NCBI GenBank assembly: GCA_019636335.1
Contig: JAHBXR010000004.1
Coordinates: 62,001 to 126,000 of the forward strand
Reading direction: 5' to 3'
DNA length: 64,000 nt
Source: Pirellulales bacterium
GTDB lineage: Bacteria > Planctomycetota > Planctomycetia > Pirellulales > JAEUIK01
The position numbers and the translations under genes are program-made. Position 1 is the stretch's first letter, and every line of letters starts with the position of its first letter. Below are positions 38,996 to 46,983 of this stretch, in pieces. The notes below the pieces were generated by a model, which saw only the letters and a list, made by a program, of their open reading frames with translations, did not search any database and was not told where the DNA came from.

Positions 38996-39772
38996 TTACT
39001 TGCAATATTTGGCGTAGGCGTCTTTGGTCGCTTCGATGCCGCGCTTCAGGCACGAGACATCGCCGCCGACGCTCAACATGCGACACCCCAGCTCGACGGC
39101 GCGATCGGCATACGCGGGATCGGCTGGCACGATGCCCCAATGCTTACCATGCTGGCGGCAGGCCTTGGCCACGCGCTCGATGGCCTCCCACGTGCCGGGG
39201 TGGTCGAGCTGGCCGAGATGCCCCAACGCCTGCGAAAGATCGCTCGGCCCGACGAACAACAGATCTACGCCATCGATAGCCGCAATCGTCTCGGCCTCTT
39301 GCAGGGCGCCGGTCGTCTCGATCTGAATCGCCACGAAGTGCTCGCGATTCGCGTCGGCGGCAAACTGGGCCTGCGTCTTGTGCGTGTAGTGGGCGTCGTA
39401 GCCGCTGGTGTTCATGCCGCGAAATCCCCGCGGCGCGAACTTGCACCACTGCACGAACTCCTCGGCCTGCGCGGCCGATTCGATCCGCGCGGCCATCACG
39501 CCGCCCCCTCCCGCCTCGAGATTCTGCGTCACCAGCGCGTAGTCGGTCGGCGCCATGCGGACGAAGCAATCGAAGTCGTTGGCCCGCGCACAAACCGAGA
39601 GCAACAACACCTGCTCGTACGTCAGGCCGCCATGCTCCTGATCGATCCAGAAGCCGTCGAAGCCACCGGCCAGGCCGAACAGGTCGACCGTCACGGGGTT
39701 GATCGTGCGACCCATGCAAAACAGGCGTACCACCTTGTCCGCAGCCAGCATCTGCTTGATCTTCACACCCAT
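38996..39772 (-). CDS. HpcH/HpaI-family aldolase/citrate lyase-like protein
   Basis: A 258-residue protein from ATG 39772 with GAGGAAG about ten bases upstream. It belongs to the pyruvate-dependent class II aldolases that cleave 2-keto-4-hydroxy acids using a divalent metal. Markers: WIDQEHGGLTYEQ (about 41-53), metal ligand Glu in VAIQIETTGAL (about 145-155), and metal ligand Asp in VDLLFVGPSDLSQALGH (about 167-183). Substrate unknown. First gene of the minus-strand group with the beta-hydroxylase-like and HTTM genes. Confidence 0.87.
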   Translation of the reverse strand: MGVKIKQMLAADKVVRLFCMGRTINPVTVDLFGLAGGFDGFWIDQEHGGLTYEQVLLLSVCARANDFDCFVRMAPTDYALVTQNLEAGGGGVMAARIESAAQAEEFVQWCKFAPRGFRGMNTSGYDAHYTHKTQAQFAADANREHFVAIQIETTGALQEAETIAAIDGVDLLFVGPSDLSQALGHLGQLDHPGTWEAIERVAKACRQHGKHWGIVPADPAYADRAVELGCRMLSVGGDVSCLKRGIEATKDAYAKYCK

Positions 39773-40249
39773 CGTGCGGTCGCTTCCTCGTTTGAAATGC
39801 CACAAAAACAGGAAAACCAGGCCGGTTCCAGGATCGGACCGGTCGCTCAAAGCGGGCAGTCTGACACCCGCGCCGGGGGTGGTCAAGCTGCCGAAGCGGG
39901 CGAAAAAAGAGTCGCTTCGACCGCCTGTCCCGTCTGCCGGCCGTTCGCGAAGTGATTATTACAACGGAACTTGCGAATTGGCGACTTTTTTCGTGAACCT
40001 GCCAACCGATACAGTGTCTAAAGACTCCGTAAGGCCGGTCGTTCATCCGGCAGGGGAGATTCCCGGCCTGCTGACACAACTTGACCCGTGTGGGGAAAGG
40101 TGTCAGTCTTGAGTGACCGGATGGGCCGGGCTGCGACGGTGGTACGCCGACCGTCGCGGCCCGTCTGATCCGGAAGGTGCGGTGCCGAGTGGGCGCCGGC
40201 CGCACGGATGACGTTTCTCTCCAACCGCGCGAAGCGCAGGAAGACGAAC
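39773..40249. other. Long intergenic region with structured segment
   Basis: About 477 bp without a convincing gene, between the aldolase gene and a doubtful small gene. The part from 40032 to 40205 is unusually rich in self-complementary sequence and is listed separately. The remainder has no clear feature. Confidence 0.5.
40032..40205 (+). ncRNA. Candidate structured RNA or leader: four consecutive hairpins
   Basis: Four inverted repeats lie end to end. H1: AGGCCGG (40032-40038) with CCGGCCT (40063-40069). H2: CTGACAC (40071-40077) with GTGTCAG (40100-40106), with an inner CCC/GGG. H3: CCGGAT (40117-40122) with ATCCGG (40168-40173), enclosing GGGCTGCGACGGT (40128-40140) with ACCGTCGCGGCCC (40150-40162). 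H4: GTGCGG (40177-40182) with CCGCAC (40200-40205). There is no U-tract, so H3 is not a plain terminator. No known riboswitch signature was recognised. The strand is assumed from the plus-strand genes downstream. Confidence 0.4.
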
Positions 40250-40540
40250 ATGCGTAACTCGATCATTACCCGCTGCTCGAACGACGTCCTTGGTATTCGC
40301 CAAGATCGCGCCGTCGTGGCCGCCGGTGCCGAACGAGTGCATGCGTCAGCATCGCTTGCGCGCAGTCTCTCCTTTGGGCATCTGCATCTATTGGCGGAGA
40401 AATTTGCCACGGCGCTCACGCGTTATTGGCAGATGGCCGCCAGGGCTACGACGAAGCCGAAATGTGCCGTCGTCGTGGTTACGCCGCCAGTCGGACGCCG
40501 AGTCCGTGCGGTGCCCAGGGTTTCCGTCGAAAGAACCTAG
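40250..40540 (+). CDS. Doubtful small protein between structured leader and ECF sigma
   Basis: ATG at 40250 with AGGAAG about eight bases upstream opens a 96-residue frame (begins MRNSIITRCSNDVLGIRQ, ends RRVRAVPRVSVERT). It has no recognisable domain, no membrane segment, and Ala/Arg-rich composition as expected of chance frames in GC-rich DNA. A longer form from ATG 40208 is possible. It lies on the strand of the ECF sigma gene, 178 bp ahead of it. The ribosome site is the main support. Confidence 0.35.
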   Translation: MRNSIITRCSNDVLGIRQDRAVVAAGAERVHASASLARSLSFGHLHLLAEKFATALTRYWQMAARATTKPKCAVVVVTPPVGRRVRAVPRVSVERT

Positions 40541-40718
40541 TCGCCCGACAGGTTCTTCCTCACACCGAGGCTAACGACGGAAGCCGGCCCAGCCGACGCT
40601 TTGGCTGACCGTGCCCGTTCATTCGCGCACCTGCGTCAGCCCCAGCGATTCCAGCGTTGGGTCCTGTGCGTGCCGCCGTGCCGCAATCGCCAGGAAATAG
40701 GCGCGGAGAGAATTCCCC

Positions 40719-41312
40719 ATGTTTGCTACTACGACCGATACCAACGAGTTGAACGAACTGACCACCACCGGATCGCTGGTCCGCGCCGCGCAGGCGGGAG
40801 ACCGGGACGCCTTCGGTGCGCTGGTCGAGCGATACCAGTCGAGCGCCTACGCCATCGCGCTGCGTCGTCTGCGGAACCACGCCGAGGCCGAAGAGCTCGT
40901 CCAGGAGGTCTTCGTCCAGGCGCTGCGGAAGATCGACCAGTTGCGCGAAGGCGAGTGCTTCGGAAGCTGGCTCCGCGCGATCACGGTCCGCATGGCGATC
41001 AACCGCGCCGTGCGGTCGGCGCCGGTCTACGCGACCGAGCCGGAGACCTTCGTCTCGGCCTGCGTCAACCACGAAACGCCGCTCGCCAGCGCCCTCACCG
41101 AAGAGCGCCGGCAGCGCGTGCAGGCCGGTTTGGGTCGGCTACGCCGGCTCGACCGCGAGACCCTCGAGGCGTTCTACGTCCGGGGTCGCTCGCTGGCCGA
41201 GATGAGCGACGAGTTCCGCTCGCCGGTCGGAACGATCAAGCGGCGTCTGCACGTCGCGCGGAAGCGCCTGGCCAAGGAGCTCGAAGACCTGGCCGAGCCA
41301 GTCGGAGCCTAA
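40719..41312 (+). CDS. ECF (extracytoplasmic function) RNA polymerase sigma factor
   Basis: A 197-residue sigma70-family factor that directs RNA polymerase to alternative promoters. Region 2: DAFGALVERYQSSAYAIALR and the AEAEELVQEVFVQALRKI segment (about 30-75). Region 4: LDRETLEAFYVRGRSLAEMS and the helix-turn-helix SPVGTIKRRLHVARKRLAKE (about 145-185). GGAGAG lies about nine bases before the ATG. No anti-sigma gene is adjacent; the downstream gene is convergent. A structured stretch precedes it at 40032-40205. Confidence 0.9.
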   Translation: MFATTTDTNELNELTTTGSLVRAAQAGDRDAFGALVERYQSSAYAIALRRLRNHAEAEELVQEVFVQALRKIDQLREGECFGSWLRAITVRMAINRAVRSAPVYATEPETFVSACVNHETPLASALTEERRQRVQAGLGRLRRLDRETLEAFYVRGRSLAEMSDEFRSPVGTIKRRLHVARKRLAKELEDLAEPVGA

Positions 41313-41419
41313 TCCGCTGGCACGGCACGGTCCTCAGATCTCGCGGTTCGACTCCTGCGTGCTACGGCACCAGGAGTCGAGCCGCATTTTCATGCGCGTC
41401 GGACCCCTGCCCCCTGATC

Positions 41420-43822
41420 TCACTGCCCCGCCATCTGATTCACCACGCCGCTGGGCAGTTCGACCTTGGCCCAGAACGGATGCTGCCGATCGCCGCGCGT
41501 CCGCACGTCCTCGAGCAGGACGACGAGGTCGGGCAGCACGTTGAACTTCTGTCCGCCTTGCTTGGTCCTGTTCCCTTGTAGCTCGATGCTTCCGTCGAAT
41601 TGCACCATCTCGGGCGCGAGCCACACGGTCACGCGGCGGGCCCCCGAATCGACGCGCACGTTCCCCGTTGCCGTGAGCTTCGCGTCGACCTGCACGGGAC
41701 GGGTCCCGCGCGGCGGCGGCCAATGGTCGGGATCGACCAGGGTCTTTTCCGGCAGGTCGGCCAACTCGACCCACCAGAAGAAGTTGTCCCAGGGGCGCAT
41801 TGCCTGGCAGGTGAATTCGCGCGGGAAGAAGTCGCGCTTCTGGCGTCCCATCCAATCGAAGAGGCGCAGAATCTCGTCCGAGAAATGTTCGTGCCCGCGG
41901 CCGACATATTCCACCACCGTGGTGTTAAAGCCCCGATCGAGCATGCGATCGAAGTCGCGGGCGTTGCGGATCATCTTGTCGCCGTCCATTTCGCCTCCGA
42001 CGAAATAGAGGGGCACGTAGCGCGCGTTCTCCCAATAGAAGTTCGTATAGCGGTCCGAGGTGCCCGAGATGGGAATCGCGCCGGCCCACAGATCGGGATG
42101 TGCGATGGCGAGGTCCCACGCGGCGTCGGCCCCCATCGCGTGTCCGCTCAGGTAGACGTGGTCGACATCGATGGCAAACCGGCGACACGCATCGCGCAAC
42201 GTGTCGAGCACCGCGGCATGCTCGCGGGCCGAGTATTCGTAACCGCGCTGTGAAGGTTTGCTCCAGGCCGGCGCGATGACGATGTATCCGTGGCGGGTGG
42301 CCTGCCCCAGGCGCGCGCCGTTCTCCATCCGCCCGCCGGCCCACCAATCGATCTGCAGCGCCGGATCGGTTCCCGAGGCGTGCAGCGTGACGATCGTCGG
42401 ATAGCGGCGATAGGGATCGTACTCCGGGGGCAACTGCACCAGGTACTGAATATCGGGCCCACCATCGAAGGCGGGCACGCTCAACTGGTGCAAGCCGGGC
42501 GTTTCGGCATTGGCCGGCGGAAGCTGCCACGGCGGCTTCATCTGCGAGATGAGCCGCGCCACATGCTCCGGCGTCGAACCCTCCTGCGAACGAATCCGAT
42601 CGAGAATGCGGTCGCGATCGAGCTTTACTTCTTCGGCCAGATAGTCGCGAATCAAGTTGCGCAGGTCGTACATGGCCAGGGCCACGCCCAGGCTCTCGGT
42701 GGCCGAGTTGCTGCCGGCGAGCCAGCCACTGGCCGCCAGGGCGATCTTTTCGCCCGGCTCCATCTGCGGATCGTCCATCAATTGGCGGTAGGCGCTCAAG
42801 CGATCGAGCGTGACGGGGCCCAATTCGGCCGCGATCTCGTCGCGCCAGGGACGCAGGCGTTCGCGCACGTCCGAGTCTTTGATCGCTTCGAGCTGCTCGT
42901 CGATCCGCGCCAAGACGGTGCTGCGCGTGGCCTCCTGCGTCTGGAACTGCTCGCTCATTTCGCGCGCCGCCCCCAACGTTTCGCCCGCGACTCCCTCCGA
43001 GGGAAAGTTCGCCACGAGCTGCGCGGCAAACCGATGCTGCCCCGCGTCGCGGCGCAGCTTGATCTCGAGCAGGAGCCGGCGGGCGCCCAACTGCAGTAGC
43101 GACTTGAGCTGCGGCGCGAGCTCTTCGCGACGATCGGGAAAATCGGCCACGATCTGCTCCAGCTCGCGCTGCGCGTCCTGGTAGCGGTCGCTCTGCAGGT
43201 AAAGTCGGGCCACTTTCAGCCGTTGCTCGATGTCCGACCCATTGACGTTGTTCGCCAGAATCGCCGACAGCGTTTCGCGGGGAATCGAACTGGTCGCCAG
43301 CCGCTGGTCCCAGATGTGCGTCAGCCCCTCGACCTTGGTCCACAGGGGCGTGATGACCGTAATGCCCTGGATGACGTCGACATTGCCCCGGTCCGTGTAC
43401 ATCTTGAACGTACGGCGGCCGAACGAATCGAAGGGCTCGATCGAGACGATCTGTCCCACGTTGTTCACCATCGGTCCTTCGCGTGGGACCGCCTGCCGGA
43501 CATGGAAGCGTTCGACCGCCTCGGCCCCCGCCCCCTCGCGAACCTCCTGCACCTGGCGTTTGGCGACGAACGTGCGACGGAGATCGTCGTGGATGAGCAG
43601 GATGAGCCGCAGCCCCCCTTCTTTCTTCTTCATCACCGCCTTGGGATCCTCGGCCACCGCCGAGATGGGCGCGATGCTGCCCGACAGAATGCGACCGTCC
43701 TTCATCACCACGTCGCTCGCGGACGCGTGAGGGGGGGGAGTAGGACCGAAAACAAGCGTGACTGAAAGCGCGCTCGCGAGCGGCAGCACGTGCAGCAGCC
43801 GCACAATCAACCATTGGCGCAT
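41420..43822 (-). CDS. Exported alpha/beta-hydrolase-fold protein with altered nucleophile elbow
   Basis: An 800-residue protein from ATG 43822, with GGGAAGAC upstream. An N-terminal signal (WLIVRLLHVLPLASALSVTL) is followed by a short beta-rich region (VVMKDGRILSGSI) and a long helical part (about 180-480, including TPR-like LQSDRYQDAQRELEQIV). The C-terminal alpha/beta-hydrolase domain (about 480-760) is related to phospholipase/feruloyl-esterase-like carbohydrate esterases. The nucleophile elbow reads LSGHAMGADAAWD (near 560) with Ala where Ser is normal. Asp in GGEMDGDKM and His in GRGHEHF remain. The catalytic state is therefore uncertain; a binding or structural role is possible. Confidence 0.78.
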   Translation of the reverse strand: MRQWLIVRLLHVLPLASALSVTLVFGPTPPPHASASDVVMKDGRILSGSIAPISAVAEDPKAVMKKKEGGLRLILLIHDDLRRTFVAKRQVQEVREGAGAEAVERFHVRQAVPREGPMVNNVGQIVSIEPFDSFGRRTFKMYTDRGNVDVIQGITVITPLWTKVEGLTHIWDQRLATSSIPRETLSAILANNVNGSDIEQRLKVARLYLQSDRYQDAQRELEQIVADFPDRREELAPQLKSLLQLGARRLLLEIKLRRDAGQHRFAAQLVANFPSEGVAGETLGAAREMSEQFQTQEATRSTVLARIDEQLEAIKDSDVRERLRPWRDEIAAELGPVTLDRLSAYRQLMDDPQMEPGEKIALAASGWLAGSNSATESLGVALAMYDLRNLIRDYLAEEVKLDRDRILDRIRSQEGSTPEHVARLISQMKPPWQLPPANAETPGLHQLSVPAFDGGPDIQYLVQLPPEYDPYRRYPTIVTLHASGTDPALQIDWWAGGRMENGARLGQATRHGYIVIAPAWSKPSQRGYEYSAREHAAVLDTLRDACRRFAIDVDHVYLSGHAMGADAAWDLAIAHPDLWAGAIPISGTSDRYTNFYWENARYVPLYFVGGEMDGDKMIRNARDFDRMLDRGFNTTVVEYVGRGHEHFSDEILRLFDWMGRQKRDFFPREFTCQAMRPWDNFFWWVELADLPEKTLVDPDHWPPPRGTRPVQVDAKLTATGNVRVDSGARRVTVWLAPEMVQFDGSIELQGNRTKQGGQKFNVLPDLVVLLEDVRTRGDRQHPFWAKVELPSGVVNQMAGQ

Positions 43823-44285
43823 GGCGTCTTCCCGAACAGGATCGCCCAAGCCTGAGCTCTCTTCTGATCTCGCGGCGCGGTGCCTACGTCGCGCCGGCGA
43901 ATCTTGCGACCGGCACCGAGCGAACCGGGCCGGCCTTGGTTCCGATGCGTTCCATTGTCGCCCCGCCCCCCAGGGAGTCAACGAAAATGCTAGACGGCGG
44001 AACGATTTGCGTCGGCCGCGTTCGCTTCGTGCCCACGGCATCGAAGCATCCGTTGCCAGCAGTGCCGCACCATTGACACCCCCGGTGCAATCCGCAAAAT
44101 TGGCGCGACTGGGAAGATTTTACCGGCCCCTGCGCTGCCATAAACCCGAGCATGACCAGCGCGAGCCCGACCGACGTGCCTCGGGCGCCGCAGTGGGCTC
44201 GAGCCCGGTGTGGGCACGACGAATGCCTCGGCGGTCGATGGCCTCGGGTCTTGGTCCCTGCCGTGCAGCATATTGCGAGGGTGGC
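43823..44285. other. Divergent intergenic region with shared motif
   Basis: About 463 bp between the hydrolase-like gene (minus) and a small membrane-protein gene (plus). At 44109-44127 the minus strand reads GCCGGTAAAATCTTCCCAG, nearly the same as at 35569-35587. Open frames across the region lack ribosome sites or recognisable protein features. Confidence 0.45.
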
Positions 44286-44534
44286 TTGGTTTCGCGCCGC
44301 TGGCTGATTCAACTCGTCGTCGCAGCCCTGTTGCTGCCGATCGTTATCTGCGTCCTTGCCGCGGTGGGCCGGTTGCTGGCCGGCATGGGGGACGCGACCG
44401 GCGGCGCGGTGCTCGACTACCTCGCGCTGGGGGCGGGAGTCCTCTGGCTCGTCGACCTGATCGCGCTCGTGATCTTGCTCGCGCTCGAAGCCGTGACGCG
44501 TGACGAGCAACCTAGCGACGAAGAGCTCCCCTAG
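44286..44534 (+). CDS. Small two-helix membrane protein
   Basis: TTG at 44286 preceded by GAGGGTGG gives 82 residues; an in-frame ATG at 44238 is an alternative start. Two hydrophobic helices (LIQLVVAALLLPIVICVLAA and LDYLALGAGVLWLVDLIALV) are joined by a short loop, and the tail is acidic (DEQPSDEELP). The family is not recognised. It ends 19 bp before the convergent creatininase-family gene. Confidence 0.5.
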   Translation: MVSRRWLIQLVVAALLLPIVICVLAAVGRLLAGMGDATGGAVLDYLALGAGVLWLVDLIALVILLALEAVTRDEQPSDEELP

Positions 44535-44553
44535 CGCCGCCACTCCCCACCTC

Positions 44554-45441
44554 TTAGCGGCGACGTTCCAGCGAGCTAGCCTGTCCCCACGGCATCGGCA
44601 TCGTCGGCTCCACGGTGTGCGTTTCCTTGCGCGGGGGAGCCGGACGGCCGTACCATTCGTCGATGAACTCCCCCAACCGCGTGACGGCCTCTTCGAACGC
44701 CTGCCGCCCCTTCTCGGCGGTGGCCAATTCGGCATCCCCCAGCACGCCCGTGTCCGAATAACTGGCCGTCCACGAGGTCACCGAGACCGGGCCGGCGCCG
44801 AACAGGTCGGTGTAACGATAGCGCGATTTCCACGTGTTGTACGAGATATCGTCCGAGCGAATCTTGTCCTTGCGCACGTCCTCGGGCGCGATGTGCAGGT
44901 ACATGCTCGTCTCCAGCTCGCAGGCATGCGCGCACCCGCCGGGAAAATGACTCTCGCGCCAGCGCGGCAAGAACTCCGGGTCGACGGTCAACATCAGCCA
45001 CCAGGCCGTGAACGCGCACTCGGCGTCCGTCTCGAGATTGCACCGCCGCGCGACCAGGTCGAGATTCGGCATGTTCGAGCCGTGGCCGTTCAAGAGCAGA
45101 ATCTTCTTGAAGCCGTGGTAGGCCAGGCTCTTGCAGATATCGAGCACGTGCTCGATGAAGTGCGTGTAGTGGATGTTGATCGTGCCGGGAAAATCCATCA
45201 CGTGGCCGGTGTAGCCGTACGATACGCTCGGCAGCACCACCGCCTTCGTGCGATTCCGCTTTCCGGTCTCGAGCGCGACGCTCGTCGACAGCAGCATGTC
45301 GACATCGAGCGGCAGGTGGGGGCCGTGTTGCTCGACCGCTCCCACCGGCACGAGGGCGATCTTGCCGGCGGCGACTGCCTCGTTCACGTCGGGCCAGGTG
45401 AGCTTCTCGTAGCGGTATTCTTCCAGGGCAGGACCGGTCAT
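44554..45441 (-). CDS. Creatininase-family amidohydrolase
   Basis: A 295-residue metal-dependent hydrolase from ATG 45441. The family hallmark is clear: VGAVEQHGPHLPLDVDMLLS (about 32-51), containing the ExHGxHLPLxxD metal ligands, and LLLNGHGSNMPN (about 115-126). Family members cleave creatinine, formamidopyrimidines or mycofactocin-type peptides; the substrate is not defined here. It lies 101 bp downstream of the DUF1501 gene on the same strand. Confidence 0.88.
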   Translation of the reverse strand: MTGPALEEYRYEKLTWPDVNEAVAAGKIALVPVGAVEQHGPHLPLDVDMLLSTSVALETGKRNRTKAVVLPSVSYGYTGHVMDFPGTINIHYTHFIEHVLDICKSLAYHGFKKILLLNGHGSNMPNLDLVARRCNLETDAECAFTAWWLMLTVDPEFLPRWRESHFPGGCAHACELETSMYLHIAPEDVRKDKIRSDDISYNTWKSRYRYTDLFGAGPVSVTSWTASYSDTGVLGDAELATAEKGRQAFEEAVTRLGEFIDEWYGRPAPPRKETHTVEPTMPMPWGQASSLERRR

Positions 45442-45542
45442 GCTGAGTGTCTCCGCGCGCCAGGCGAGTTGAAGGGCGGATGGCGACGGAACGAAGTCGC
45501 GCCGTCCGATGCCGAAGAGTGTAGCGAGCGCGGCGGCGTGCG

Positions 45543-46964
45543 TCACGCCAGCAGGGCGTCGATCACGTTGCCATGCACGTCGGTCAGACGCATGTCGCGC
45601 CCGCCAAAGCGGAACGTCAGCCGCTGGTGGTCGAGCCCCAAGAGGTGCAGGATCGTGGCGTGCAGGTCGTGCATCTCGACCTTGTTCTCGAGGGCGTAGT
45701 AGCCATATTCGTCGGTCGCGCCGTAGGTCATGCCGCCGCGGATGCCGCCGCCAGCCAGCCACATCGTAAAGCCGAAGGGATTGTGGTCGCGGCCATCGCT
45801 TCCCTGCGCCATGGGCGTGCGGCCGAATTCCCCTCCCCACAGCACGATCGTTTCGTCGAGCAGTCCCCGCGACTTCAGATCGCGCAACAACGCCGCCACC
45901 GGGCGGTCGGTGGCCTGCGCGTTCGCCTGGTGCCCTTCGACCAGGTTCGAATGCTGATCCCAGCGATCGCCCGGCACCTTGGGACACAACACTTCGACGA
46001 ACCGCACGCCGCGCTCCACCAGCCGCCGCGCCAGCAAACAACGCGCTCCGTAGATCTGCGTCTCGGGACGATCGACACCGTACGCTGCCAACGTCGCGGC
46101 GCTTTCGTCGGCGAAATCGAGCAACTCGGGCACGGCCGTCTGCATGCGCAGCGCCAGCTCGAAGTTGGCAATCGCCGACTCGAAACGCTCGTCGTGGGCA
46201 AAGCGCTCGGCCGCGTGGCGATCGAGTCCGCGCACCAGGGCCAGCTTATCGCGCTCGGCCGCGGCATCGCTGCTGGCGGAACGCAGATCGGCCACCTGCA
46301 CCGGCCCCTGCTGGAACATCGTGGCCTGATAGCTCGCCGGCAAGAAGCCGCTCGAGAAGCAATCGCGCCCCCCCGGCGGGATCAAGCCGCTGTCGAGCAC
46401 GACAAAGCCCGGCAGATCGCGGCATGCGCTCCCCAGGCCATAGGTGACCCAGGAACCGAAGCTGGGGCGCCCCTGCAGACCGCTCCCCGTGTGCAGGAAA
46501 TAGTTGGCCGACGTATGCTCCGAAAACTCGGAGACCATCGAACGCACGATCGCCAGATCGTCGACGCACTCGGCCACGGCCGGAAAGAGATCGCTCACTG
46601 GAATGCCGCTCTGGCCCCGCGGGCGGAACTTCCAGGGCGATTGCAGCACCGTGCCCACGTTGTTGAATTGCGTGAGGGGCACCTTCATCTGGATCGGCTT
46701 GCCATGCTCACGTGCGAGGCGCGGCTTGGGATCGAACGTATCGACCTGCGACGGTCCACCATCCATGTAGAGAAAGATGACGTTCTTCGCCCGCGGCGCA
46801 AAATGGGGCGGAAGCACGTGCTCGTCCGTCTCCGACGACGCCACCGCGCCATAGGCCGGGTCGGCCGCCAGCGCGGCAAGTGCCAGCGCCCCGAATCCCC
46901 CCGCACAGCGCGCGAGCATTTCGCGCCGCGTCTGTGCTCGCGAAATGTAGCGGTGGCAGTGCAT
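45543..46964 (-). CDS. DUF1501 protein (alkaline-phosphatase/sulfatase superfamily)
   Basis: A 473-residue exported protein. The N-terminus carries a probable Tat-type signal (RREMLARCAGGFGALALAAL). The core matches DUF1501: VIFLYMDGGPSQVDTFDPKP (about 60-80) with the metal-site Asp of the alkaline-phosphatase superfamily, FGSWVTYGLGS, and later WGGEFGRTPMAQGSDGRDHN (about 375-395) and HATILHLLGLDHQRLTFRF. DUF1501 genes nearly always follow PSD1-type cytochrome genes in planctomycetes, as here (gap 19 bp). They are thought to act outside the cytoplasm in degradation of complex organic matter; the substrate is unknown. Confidence 0.93.
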   Translation of the reverse strand: MHCHRYISRAQTRREMLARCAGGFGALALAALAADPAYGAVASSETDEHVLPPHFAPRAKNVIFLYMDGGPSQVDTFDPKPRLAREHGKPIQMKVPLTQFNNVGTVLQSPWKFRPRGQSGIPVSDLFPAVAECVDDLAIVRSMVSEFSEHTSANYFLHTGSGLQGRPSFGSWVTYGLGSACRDLPGFVVLDSGLIPPGGRDCFSSGFLPASYQATMFQQGPVQVADLRSASSDAAAERDKLALVRGLDRHAAERFAHDERFESAIANFELALRMQTAVPELLDFADESAATLAAYGVDRPETQIYGARCLLARRLVERGVRFVEVLCPKVPGDRWDQHSNLVEGHQANAQATDRPVAALLRDLKSRGLLDETIVLWGGEFGRTPMAQGSDGRDHNPFGFTMWLAGGGIRGGMTYGATDEYGYYALENKVEMHDLHATILHLLGLDHQRLTFRFGGRDMRLTDVHGNVIDALLA

Positions 46965-46983
46965 GACAGATTCCTCGCGCTCG

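Noticed and set aside
40150-40186. CCGGAAGG resembling the SRP RNA tetraloop region
   Set aside because: The conserved asymmetric bulge (AGCAG opposite GTCAGG) is missing and the flanks fold into other hairpins.
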